From: Oscheius sp. JU75
Taxonomy: Eukaryota > Nematoda > Chromadorea > Rhabditida > Rhabditidae
Length of the DNA: 64,000 bases
Assembly (NCBI GenBank): GCA_037178855.1
Contig: JASJZC010000007.1
Coordinates: forward strand, 1,364,001-1,428,000
Direction: 5' to 3'
This document shows, one piece after another, positions 35,001-45,861 of this stretch (position 1 is its first letter; each line of letters opens with the position of its first letter). The notes under the pieces were generated by a model that saw only the letters and a program-made list of their open reading frames with translations, ran no database searches and was not told the DNA's origin. The position numbers were made by a program, and so were the translations under genes.

Positions 35001-37240
35001 TTGAAACTAGAATAACTACAAACTACAATCTAAAACCCAAGATCTTGAATTTCTAATTGCCAATCTTTTCTTTTGTCGCCACCAAAGAACATGTCTATAA
35101 TGATAAAGATTAACACTTCTTATAATCCACTTACGAATTTGGATTATAGGTGTTTCTGGAAAGTTTTAAGCAGTGAGAATTCTGTTTCATATAACTTTTT
35201 TAAGCTTTTTAAAACAACTTTAAATGCACTGCTTACTTTTGTTAGTTGCATACAACATCAGCTCTGGTCCCTAGTTCTTTGCAGGCTAGAAGCAAACGTG
35301 CCTTATCATTGCCAATAAACGGCATCATATGTCGTGGCAGCAAAGCAAGACAAGATATTTCAGAACACAATTCGTCCATATGATTATAACTTTAGATAAA
35401 GGTATTTAAAGCAACAAGCATTTTTTTTACCAAACAGCTCAATTTCAGTCTTTCGGAAAAGTTTACGACCTTCTGCCTTAGTGCTATCAATGCGGCTCGT
35501 TTTGAGCAGAGGCTCCTCTCATGTTTGCACTCTTCTTCCTAGGTTGTCGCCTCTTTTTTGGCGCCCTTTGCCATGAATCACGCTTCCCCTACACAAAAAC
35601 ACCAAACTTACATGGCCGTTGGCGCTTCCATTCAAGTTCAAAGCATTGAAGGAATCGTTGACAACATTGTTGGCAACGATATGGGCTCCCTAAACTGCTC
35701 GTTTTAATCGAAATTTATCCAACAAACATGATGGGCCGAGTACTGGGAGTGCTTAGAAGCTTGAGAAGGAGCTCTGTAGGATTGCTCACTTGCAACAGAG
35801 TGACCGTCGGTGTCCTCTCCAGCCAGAGCATCGTCAATGTGTTGGATAGCAAAATGATGATCGCCGTGGTGGACGTTATTGTGATGATGATGATGGCTGA
35901 CATGGCTAGAAGGCGCCGAAGAGTTGTATTGGACCTCGGGAAGACTGACAACACCGAAGATCTGAATATTTTTTGTAAGAGCTGCATCAAAGCATCTACT
36001 GCTTTAATGTTAGGAAAGCTATGTCATGTCGGTTTTGAAAAATGTTAAGCTGCTTCGACATGGTATTGGACCTAAACTGTTAACTTATCGATCAAGACAC
36101 CCAAACAATTAAACGCGAGCAGTGGATTTTAGTACTGTCTAAACAGCTTGTGGACTTCTTTTCTTGCTTGTTGACGTTAACTCATTCCTTCCAAAAGCAA
36201 CTCTTATATGAAACATACCGAGTCCATCAGTCCGTTGTCACTCGGAGCATAAGAAGGCTCGCGGGGAGCAGGGACGGGATGAACCATGACATGGGAGACG
36301 GGAACGTGGCTGTGCTCGTTTCTGACAGTTGAGACAGAAGTTGCCTGAAATGTGTGAGTTACAAATATACGATATCTTGTTCGCTAATGTTCAGTCTTCA
36401 TGCAGTTTATACCATTTTAAAAACAGTTAGGTAGCTGGCTCTCGAGTCGTTGATCTAGTAGAGTCGACTGGGAAAATAATCCAAATCTATGGAAAGTTGT
36501 TTATGACATTTGACTTAGAATGGCAACGAACAATTTATTCTCGAAAATCTTAGGACCAAAACATGTTGATCATCTTGTTTGCTACCGACATGAGTAATAA
36601 CGCATTGCATGTTCATGAGAGACAGTCAATATACAAAGGAAGGAAAAACTTTCCAAGAAAGAACATCTCTCCTATTTTAATAGAAAAAAAAAATGCCGAT
36701 GTTACCGTCTGCAATTGGATACGAACAAACAAAAGCGTTGTTTGAGAATCCTGCAGAAGGATTTAGGCCTAACCAGTTACTCACTATATTTTGAGCAATC
36801 GTCATGCAGCAAATTTCTGGTATTATTTCCTAAGTTTGCAACAACCTCTCCACTCCTCAATCTTTCTTTAGATCTAAACCATTTTACCTGTGATCTCGGA
36901 ACCTGGCTCGAGTGCTGAGCAGTGGAAGCACGAGTTCTCGGCTCAGGAGGGATGTAAACATCCAAAACCGATTCAGGAGTAGGAGTGTATCCGGAAGATA
37001 CATGGCTGGCGTAAACTGCAGACGACACGTGGCTAACATGGTGCGAGCCAGCATGCGAATCAGCACGATGTACCGACTCGGTGCGGTGATGGAAACTATC
37101 GTGTCTAGTCGGCTAAAATTGTTAGTACCATTTAATGTTACAATCACGAATACCGCTACGTCCACATGGGTGGAAGCTTCGAGATTCGGAATAGCTCCGA
37201 AGATGTCATCCAAGTTAATGGTAGCTGGTTCAGTAGCCAT
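32061..37240 (-). CDS. P-loop GTPase with long His/Ser-rich N-terminal region
   Basis: Predicted GTP-binding protein of the TRAFAC class, loosely like septin/AIG1 domains; no exact family recognised. Start [20 protein letters not shown] at 37240. The N-terminal half is low complexity, with His and Ser clusters ([41 protein letters not shown]), then a helical charged part ([38 protein letters not shown]). The GTPase domain is C-terminal: G1 [17 protein letters not shown]3 [14 protein letters not shown], and a possible G4 in LPIITHTE where the usual N/TKxD is missing. It continues through [17 protein letters not shown] to the stop at 32061. About a dozen exons; one intron holds a tRNA gene. The His-rich runs could bind metal or drive condensation; that is speculation. 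Confidence 0.75.
33683..33754 (-). tRNA. tRNA-Ala(CGC), inside an intron of the GTPase gene
   Basis: The minus strand gives acceptor GGGGATG/TATCTCC (paired with two G-T), D-arm GCTC..GAGC, anticodon stem CTCCC/GGGAG with loop TTCGCAT (anticodon CGC), and T-arm TGGGG-TTCGATT-CCCTA. 72 nt with discriminator. Same strand as the host gene. Confidence 0.93.
33978..34053 (+). repeat. Short dispersed repeat, copy A
   Basis: Shares about 75 nt with 36684-36767, including AAATGCCGATGTTAC, AACAAACAAAAGCGTTG and AAGGATTTAGG. It lacks a six-base insertion (CGTCTG) present in copy B. Lies in the same GTPase intron as the tRNA-Ala. Confidence 0.85.
36684..36767 (+). repeat. Short dispersed repeat, copy B
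   Basis: Direct-orientation partner of copy A at 33978-34053, in another intron of the same gene. A few substitutions and one six-base indel separate them. Both copies begin in an A-run. Confidence 0.85.
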
Positions 37241-39028
37241 TACTGAAATGACAAAATTTTAATACAGTTCGATGAAGAAATTTTTTCGAAAGACAAGACT
37301 GGCGTGAAGAGAGACGAAATGCCCATAAAAAGGCGTATATTCCCATCAAGAGATCGATTCGTCTGACGATGGGAAAACTGTTCACTTATACGAACGCGCG
37401 CAAAAAAATTATAAGAAAAGAAAACTCGAAACAAATCAATCGGTCCCAGGACCAGTGCTCTTTATTCGCGAGAGTAGTCGCTCCTTATCAGGAGCCTGGT
37501 TGCCACGAAGGCGGACGCGGCGCCGCGTCGTCAAAGAATGACAACCCGGCTCAGAAAGGGGGAAGCGGAAACTTATAAAGTTCGCAATTTTTGGAATGAC
37601 AGCATTGTTATGACAAGTCAGATGCAAGAATGGAAAAGAAAATAAACTTTTAAAAGTATACAGGTGCTGTAAGAACAACAGATGTACAGAAAAAATATCG
37701 TTGGGTTCCCTGGAAACCGAAGCTTTAACTTTTGGATCTAATGCAGGAAGTGGTAATGTGGATACAGCATGGGTTTTCGGTATGAAAGAGGTTTTCGACT
37801 GTTGGATGAGGAACAAAAACAAGTACTTCTGATGATTCACCACATTATATGTTTATAAGAAATGTTCTAGGTTAATGCCAAAATATTGATCACGAAAAAA
37901 AGGCGAGATCGTTGTGTTCTGCCCGTAGGCAGGACGCTTATCAACCGATGCCAAACAGATAATCCGAACGTCGCACCGAACTTTTTCGAACTTTGAGACA
38001 GTTTTCAGAAAGAACTAGAAACTTAAAGAATGCATGAAGTAAGAGACTAACATTCTTGGAGCAGGGTTTTATGTTAGACCTCTGTTAACTTTTCAAGTAC
38101 CAAATTTGTGCAACTTTGTCCATGATCTACTTTTATAGTTCTGCAGCTTCTAGTCGAGCTTCTAGTCTTCTTGTTAACAGCAAGAACAAAGCTATCTAAG
38201 CGACATATTCTCTCAAACTGAATTGTCATGTTTCTTCTAAACCCACTGCCACAATGTAATCTACTTAAAACAGGGGTGTCAAGCCTTGCTCGGCAATATT
38301 GTTCTTACAACTACATCAACCCACTATGTTTTCTGATTTGGAAAAGACGGCAGCCAAAAATGTATCAGCTAGGGCTGCTGGGTGTAAGGACTTGCGAAGA
38401 TGTGAAGACGGAGAGGGTCGGACCATTGCGCTGCTATAGGTATAAATTAGAATGGCTAATCACGGACATTTATAGATTTAAACAAATCCAATTGAGTGGC
38501 AGGTCGGCCAAAACATAGACTCCGTTCTTGAAAAATGAAACTATAATGAAATGATGACTGATGAAAAACTACTATGGGGACACGGTGATGTCCCTTTTAT
38601 CAGTTTGTAGGCCTTCAGTCAACAGTCAACCAGTCTCAACATTCCACAAGATTAGCTACCCAAAAACAGTTCGAAAGAGGAATTTGTCGATTCTTCTGGG
38701 AATCCCTCTAGACTTGTTTGCAAATCATAAATTCTGTCCTTTTTTGTTAACAAAACTATAAACCGAATGTTTGCTTTGATTTGCTTTGAATTCACTGATT
38801 AGACAATAGCTGAAATTTATTCTTGGGTATCAAACATAGTAACACAATAATCAGTTTTTACCAAAAGAACATTAAAAATGAGCACCAGATTGCAATAAAA
38901 ACCGTTAACGTCGGACCAGTATCAGTATGACAAATGGGAATGGTAAAGGACAATTCGTCTTCAGAATAACTTTGCGTTAGTTAAGGTCTCTGCTATAATT
39001 GAGCTTCGACCCTAACTAACTCCTCTAG
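37241..39028. other. Intergenic region, 1.8 kb
   Basis: Includes the GTPase promoter and a short GC-rich patch (about 37440-37570). The longest open frames (plus 38228-38518, minus 37436-37843) show no signal peptide, motif or splice support and are not called. Confidence 0.4.
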
Positions 39029-42000
39029 TCATATGTGCCCATCTTCTGGATCCTTCTCTGGCTCAGGGCGGTCCTTCTTCACATCGCCGTTCGGACCGTG
39101 ACCATTCTGATCCCGCCTCTTGATTCGAGCATTTCGTGTTGTGTGCGTTTTGGTCTTTTTTAGACGACGAAAACAGTACTTGATTCCCAGCTGGCCGCAG
39201 TAGATAATCAGTTGGATGATGGAGATCAACGATGCTCCGGCAAAAAGAGAGAATTGACCTGAAAATTTGGTCAGTTGTATCAAACTGAATCGAAGCTCCG
39301 AATGAATGCCGATCCGTTGTGCCGCTACACGAGCAGCTTTAAAGTCAGTTAAATCAGAGTGGTGCCATCTTTTTTGACCCTTGAATGGAGTTTCTCGTGA
39401 ACGGATGGCTTAGTCAATGCTTTCGAAGTAAAAGTGTACCGATAGGAGATTTAACATATTTTTTGACGAATAATTTTGACATTACTGGCCTACGTATACA
39501 CCCACAGTACAGCTAGGGAGCTAGCTACACCCACTGTGGGCCATTGAAAAGCGAGATGGTAAGAAAATAATATTGTCTCTGCTCGAATAACGGACTTATT
39601 CTTTGCTGATTGGCAAGTGACTATCTCTTCCGAGTGTTTAGAAGAATTATACATTTCATTTTGGCATAAATGAAAACCCTTTTTCATTGTTACTTACCTC
39701 CAATTTGGGCTATAACCGACTGAAGAGGCATGGCTATCACGTGCTTAATCATGATGAAATCCAGCACAGTGAAGTATATCTGAAGCGAAATTTTCGTCTA
39801 ACCAGATTACAACAGACCTCGAGCACTATTGTGGAATGTAGTTCGTCCCATTCCGACTCATTAGCAACGAAGTATCGAGCCTAAAATATGCTGATTAGAA
39901 AACCCAAAAAGAGCAAATTGCGACAATCAGCTATATTGGATAGATTGAACAGCAGAAGAAGTTTGTATTGAAAGTGATCATAGAGTGTTTAATTTGCTAC
40001 AAGTGCCAAACACTTACCAGGGGAGAACGTTTGTCTTCGTTTTTCTGTAAAGGTTAAAAGGTTTTTGGCGACCTTGTAGCGTTTTGTGAAATGTTAAAAA
40101 ACAGCTAATCTCGGCTTTATTGAATCATCTTTCTTGCTAACTCTGACTTTGTGTTTCGGTTTCGAAGGAGATTAATAATACCCGTTTCAGGTCGTAGATA
40201 AATTTTAAACACAAGCCATACGGCTTAACGAGAGAATATCTAATAGTAAGAACATACCGTCTGACTTGGAAACGTCGCATAACTGACAGACTTCGCATAA
40301 TGCCAATACGAGCATGGTGCCTTACACTTAGCCTTGCATGACTAAAATTCAAATTTTCACAAATTAGGATGGTGCTAACCTCAGACAAAGATTCATCGTC
40401 GTTCAGAAAGTCCAGGTGGGCAGCAAAGCAGTGATAAAACTGTTTCGTTGTACAAATATCCGGCTTTCTTGGTCTACTAGCTGCGGCAAGAGAACAATTA
40501 CAAATATCCTCAGCTTCTTTTGTTAAACAGTCCTGAGAAGTTGGTTTTTGGAATTTTATAGATGAATTACTTCAAAACACCAAACTCGACTGTAGGAGCC
40601 GTCTGGATCAAGCTCGCACTCATACCGAGGAGGATCGTTCATGAACTCGTATCTTGTTGCTGTCAGTGGAATGATTGCATGAACACCTGAAAAATATTTT
40701 TTGAGCTTCTCTTCATGAGTTGGTTGCTTTTTGTCACGAGTGGAAAGAAACACGTGACCCAAAAAAGCCAAGAATAGTTCTTGTGATCTTGCGACATATT
40801 GTTCGTGATCAGAATCATCGCGAGCCTCGGTTTTTTGCTCTCGTATGTGATAAAAGGACTTAGACAAAACCAAAAAGAGAAGAAAAATGGTCAGAAATAG
40901 CTATCTTTTGATATTATAGAGTTTCACTCGCATTTTTACAGCCCAATTTCATTTCAATCTCTTTTTCCTTGTATGTAATTTGTCCACATGAGTAGAGTAG
41001 TTTTTTTTAACACAATAAGAGCTACAAACGTCGACAAAAATCGGCATAATTCCATTTTCCTTGAAGCTTATACTAAAAATGGTTTGAACTGCCACGCGAA
41101 ATACGGTAGATTGGCGCCAAAGTGTTTCGTAGCGAGACATGTGCTTTTATAGCGTTACTTTGTAAGTACAGAATGATGAGCATTTGGAATTGATCGTAAT
41201 TGTTTAGTTGAAAAGTTTCACATAGTTAAGGTCGTATACTTTCTGTGTCAGTGAGCGTAATGTACATATACAAAATAGTTTGAACTATGAAACAGTTTTC
41301 TCCCAGAGATTTTTATTACTGCAAAAAGCACAGTTGAGAAAAAACAGAACGCACAGTTGAAAAAAAAAATCTGTATAGATCAAGTTACGTTATTAGGTAT
41401 AACAAGTCGGTATTTCAAGAGTTATTTTGGATCGGAAAAATCAGGAAGGTACTTCAGAATGTAACCGATTTGTGAAAATGATAGATATACCATCTCTATT
41501 TCTTACCATCTCAACTCACGTCCGAAAATAAACCATGCAAGTTATCACCAACTGTCAATTTTTCTACGCTCTCTCTTGTTCTTTGTTCAACAAAAGTCGG
41601 AAGTTTACCTGCCGGAATAAAAGTCAAATCGTTGTCGATTCCCTTTCCTCTAGTTGCCAACTTGAGTGCGATTCCATCGTTGAGCATCTGATTCGATCCC
41701 GCATGATACAGTTGTTTTGGTAGGCTGATGACGACCCGTTCACCATACCCGAAACCGCTTGTGGTCTGCAACATTGAAAATTTCGTCATTTTTTGAAACT
41801 TTGTCATGGAGCCAGGAAGCCATTATCAATCTTCTCATTCGAATTTATGACTCGCTTCTCAATTGATGGCTCTAAATCACTTGTCGAAAACGCAACACAT
41901 GAGCAGAGGGTAAAGGTTCGCCTTTTTGCCTGTATCTGGCATCTTTTTTGAAAAAGTCAACGAAAAAGAGGCTTTCGAAGAGTTCAAATGTATCCTTAGT

Positions 42001-45000
42001 CTTTTCTTATCTTCAGTCTTGAAATTGTGCAACTATCGAAACAAGTTGCTCGGGGTCGTAAACTCTGATCACACCCACAGTCTTATCAATATCAGCAGTA
42101 GCCAGCAGAAAAAGGAAGCGCTTCAATCCATAAAACGCGATTGTTATCCAGTGCTACGACATTTTGACAGATGCAACTCTATCAGCTGCTCCTCCCCTTC
42201 TTCGTGATTCTGTTTCTGGTTTGCGACATGGATGCCCAGCCACTATCGAGCAGAGGAAAACATGTTAGAGCGAAGAAAATCAGAGGAAATGGCGAGTATT
42301 CTATGTTTTTCGATTACCATAACTTGCTAGAAATACTTTTTTTTTTGCATTTTGCTTTACACAAACGAACATGCCGCTTTGTTTGAGTTCGGAGCTTGGG
42401 ACTTTTATAGTACCAAAAAGACTATAAATCCAATTTTGAATCGTAAGAACGTAACAAGTAAGTTCTAAGTTCCGTTGCAAGCTCGACACTTATACTGTAT
42501 TTGACAAAATTTGGTGCTAAGAAATTTGCGCTCCGCGACTGTATAGCTAACTTTTTTTCATCAAAGATAGTTAAGAAATTTTCTGATGAAAGATGTGCTC
42601 CTATTATCGGCATAAAAATGACGTATTCAATAGGAACAATAAATATTTCCACAACTGATATCTTGAAACATTGTTCTTTTTCAGATCATTCCAGCTCCAA
42701 AGAGGAACAACACTCATTCAATCACAAAAGGCACGGTCACCGTCACCGGCGTCACCTCTACATAAGGGGTTTGCGCATTCGTAGCGCTTTCGACAGAATC
42801 ACACCACAACTCTTTGCTGGTTGGTGACGTGGCAAGTTCCTGTATGATAGTCCTATTTGTACATTTTTTTCATAATGAAGATTTGTTTTCTAGCACTTTC
42901 TGACGCCTCCGGTCTGATAAACCTGTCAAAACTGTCATTGATAGATCACGTGAAGGGTGTAAACAATAGAGTCTGAAGTACCTGGTAACTTTTGCACTTA
43001 AACATGTGGGAGGGACAAAATATTTGAAACCTAAAGTGCAAGTGATCCATTCCAGGTACTCAGAAAAGATTAAGGTTCATGTTTCAAAGCGGGACAAAGA
43101 AAACTTTCTTAACTTTTTTGAAAAAGTGTTCTATAGAAGACAAACGTTAGTGCCACCAGCCTGATACTTTGAAAGAAGAGCGATAGGAGCTCGTAGCCCT
43201 GAGCAAGTTTTGCACCCCTAACTTGTATGAAAACTTCAATTACCAGAAAGCATAACATTTTTGGACTTAGGCTTTTCCAAATTGGATGGCTAATCTCCGT
43301 TTATCAGATGTCGTATCAAAAGAAAGTCTCGGAAAAATTGTATCAGATCATAGAGAGCTACTTGTGGAAGAACAAAGTTACTGTGTAAAATACCATTTGT
43401 TCCTGAAGGAACGTGAAGACACCTTAAAAATTTCCGGTCAAATTGTTTGACAACGAAGTATGTGAAAAGATATGTATCTTTTAAAGCTCGTTAATTCAGC
43501 CTACAAGTTCCGATATAAAACTTCAACGAATTGCTGCATATCAACTTAAAAACCTACTTGATCTGCTCCATTGATCCTAAAGCATTTCCCTGCAGATGTC
43601 ATGATTTCCGTCAAGTTCTCGCATCTTTCCGGCTCTTTGAAAAAAGCATTGCAACCCAGGGAGGCCTAAAATTTTCAGTAGATGTATACTCCTTGATCCC
43701 ACTTCTTTCAAGAACTGTGTATAGGACATGTTTCCAACCTTCTCCAACAAAAGCTCCAGTTCGTAGTCGTATTGATCCACATTGTCTATCGTTTCTTGAT
43801 ACGTCCGAAATTGAAAGGAATGTATGACTGGCGAGGGGAAGGACAGTTCTAAATATTGAGCGAGTCCAGCTGAGACGTTCCAGTGCTCGAGATAGGAGCG
43901 GTTGAAGCGGTTGAAGGGACAAATCACGATGTCCGGAAGGGAAAGACTTGCTAAATTAACGATACAAAGCTAATGCAAATCCTTACGCGATTCCTGAATG
44001 AAGTAGGAGACCACAACACGCCTCAATGTGTATTCCAGTATAATCTGCCAAGTTCCGTAGAAAGAAAAACAGAGAGCTAGGACCAAAATAGTTATCCACA
44101 CGGCTCGTCGGCATTTTGTCGTGGTCAAAATGTCTCGAAGACCGTGAAGAGTGGTGTTGTCCTATAACATCGTAGCTTCGGCAAAAACAGTATACTAAAA
44201 CTCACTCGCAGCATGACCATAGCCTCGTCATCTTTATCGTCGTCTGTGAAGACTTCACTGTCTCGTAATGAGCCACTAAATGGTATTAATTGCGTCAGTA
44301 TGCCACTTTTGAGAAAACAGGGATGATTTTGTGTAAATTTTGGGGTAGAAAAAGCTAACTCAAACGTGTAACGAACAAATCTACAGGGCTGTTTACCTGT
44401 CGTCGTCGTACCGCTTTTCTCTGGAAAAGATCTGATTGTTGAAGCCCTTCCTTTTGCACATTACCGTTTTAACAGCGCTGTTAATGTGTTTAGTCATTTT
44501 AACTGTACCTACCGTATTTCTTCTAATATAAGCACCCCCTTACGTAAGAAATACGCTACTACATATTCTCGTTTTTCGGGTATTGCGTATAATTGCGTAT
44601 TTCTTACCTAACGGGGAGCTTATATTAGAGCTTTTACGGTATACTATAATACTTGACACTGATGTTTCAGTTTAGTATTTGAGCACTCTTTCAGCTATGA
44701 TCAGCTGTCCATGTACACATGTTAAACTACATGTTCGTCTAGTTTCGCTACATGAGCCCCCCAGTGAAAAATGAGCCCCACAGACAGTTGGTCTTGTGGA
44801 AACACGTGTACTTGCCTGAATCGTCTGAAAGGCACACCAAGTCGACGAGACATTTTCAAGGGAGCTGCTGCTCGGCCCATGGTGGCGCGGAAATTGAAGA
44901 AAAACGGGTGCCGCGTATAATTTTATGTCTCTGGGGAATATCATTTACGGCTCATTGTTGTTCCGCCTAGTTTGATGTAATGAACTAGGAGGATCAGTAA

Positions 45001-45861
45001 TGAGCAGGAGATAATTGAAAAAGATGGATTTGTAGATCAAAAATAGCAAAGCTTCAAATACTTTGTATGCAGGAGATTTTTTGCAAATCGGAAGTCAAAT
45101 TGTCACGTTTTCTGCAGGAACAAAAACCAGGTCCGAGGCGTTATGAGATTTGCATTTGGGCGATTAAATTGTGGCTCCGAGTATCGCCGAAAATATGGCA
45201 AAAAGGTCAATCTGTATTGTTTAAAGTAGCTCTGATTGGCAATGTTTGACCAAAATTCTCTACATAGGTTAAGTTCAAAATTGTGAGCTAAGGAAGTTTG
45301 ACAATGTTAGTTGGTTGAAATATTGCTCTGATGTTTGAGATATCCATCAGTTAGTGGCGTGCTGACCCTGTTCTTTTCCCCGAAAAAATAGCACAACCGT
45401 TTAACGATGACAAGCACTGTATATGACCTTAGGCGAAGCAACAAGATTTGAAAACTAGAAACTACCCATTGGTCCCATTATAATACTGTAAAAGCAAAAC
45501 TCTACCTGCTTCTCGAAGACCATCTCCTTGATAATCTCGATCTCAACTTTCGATTCTCTTCTTTAATCGTCTGCCACTCTTTCTGCATCCGCCTCTCCTT
45601 CTTCTCCAGAGCTTGTTCACTTAAAATTTACGTGCAAAATCACAGCTATAAGACTTACTTTTCATGGAATCCAGCCTTTTCCGTTTTGTTATTAGAAAAC
45701 ATCAGCGGTTCCTCCACTTCGAAGTGCACCCCTCGCTTGGACTTCTCTGCAGCAGAGGTCATAATTAGAGAATAGTCATCGGAGAGGCTCATATTTAAAT
45801 AGGTGTGGCGACCAGGAGCCATCACCAATGTGCGAACAGAGTTAATTATGTTTACTCCCAT
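39029..45861 (-). CDS. DEG/ENaC (degenerin/ASIC-type) cation channel subunit
   Basis: Trimeric amiloride-sensitive sodium channel family, plasma membrane. Built by eye from separated exons. N-terminal cytoplasmic exons near 45861-45510 are inferred members (QALEKKERRMQKEWQTIKEE). Then comes NTTLHGLRDILTTTKCRRAV leading into TM1 (VWITILVLALCFSFYGTWQI). The extracellular domain begins FPDIVICPFNRFNRSYLEHW; then FFKEPERCENLTEIMTSAGK with CFRING (family C..F.xGxCY.FN), and GYGERVVISLPKQLYHAG near 41740. Next are HAIIPLTATRYEFMNDPPRY, SYSRVWCFEDCLTKEAEDIC, and the signature CKAPCSYWHYAKSVSYATFP near 40300. The pre-TM2/pore region reads VIAQIGGQFSLFAGAS, containing the G-A-S filter, and the tail is Lys/Arg/Pro-rich to 39029. 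Family identity is very secure. Treating both halves as one gene is inference, supported because each half lacks what the other has. Confidence 0.82.
42171..42827 (+). CDS. Small secreted His/Arg-rich peptide gene nested in channel intron
   Basis: Exon 1 (42171-42291) encodes a strong signal peptide (MQLYQLLLPFFVILFLVCDM, then DAQ) and SSRGKHVRAKKIRGN. Exon 2 (42685-42827), behind TTTTTCAG, encodes HSSSKEEQHSFNHKRHGHRH, RRHLYIRGLRIRSAFDRITP and a stop. The frames join only if the intron starts at GCGAGT (42292), a GC..AG intron; without splicing exon 1 runs on into AT-rich sequence and stops at 42386. About 88 residues. The basic, dibasic-containing mature part could be a neuropeptide-like or antimicrobial-like peptide; no family recognised. 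It lies antisense inside a large intron of the DEG/ENaC gene. Confidence 0.5.
44510..44641. mobile_element. Long inverted-repeat (MITE-like) element in channel intron
   Basis: Left arm starts TACCGTATTTCTTCTAATAT and continues AAGCACCCC..TAAGAAATACGC. The right arm, read in reverse complement, starts TACCGTAAAAGCTCTAATAT and continues AAGCTCCCC..TAAGAAATACGC. The arms are about 47 nt each around a 35-nt centre. No coding capacity. Consistent with a small non-autonomous DNA transposon bounded by TA, though the family is unknown. Confidence 0.75.

Noticed and set aside
38228-38518. 96-codon plus-strand open frame
   Set aside because: Composition looks random and no motif is visible.
41000-41140. 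Start codon at 41140 as N-terminus of the channel
   Set aside because: No TM1 in this frame; true TM1 features (NTTLHGLRDIL and VWITILVLALC) were found at 44.0-44.2 kb.
41422-42170. A separate small gene ending ILKYLPDFSDPK with upstream exons at 41.9-42.1 kb
   Set aside because: The 41.5-41.8 kb exon fits the extracellular domain of the DEG/ENaC channel better, and the upstream pieces overlap the start of the nested peptide gene without good splice signals.
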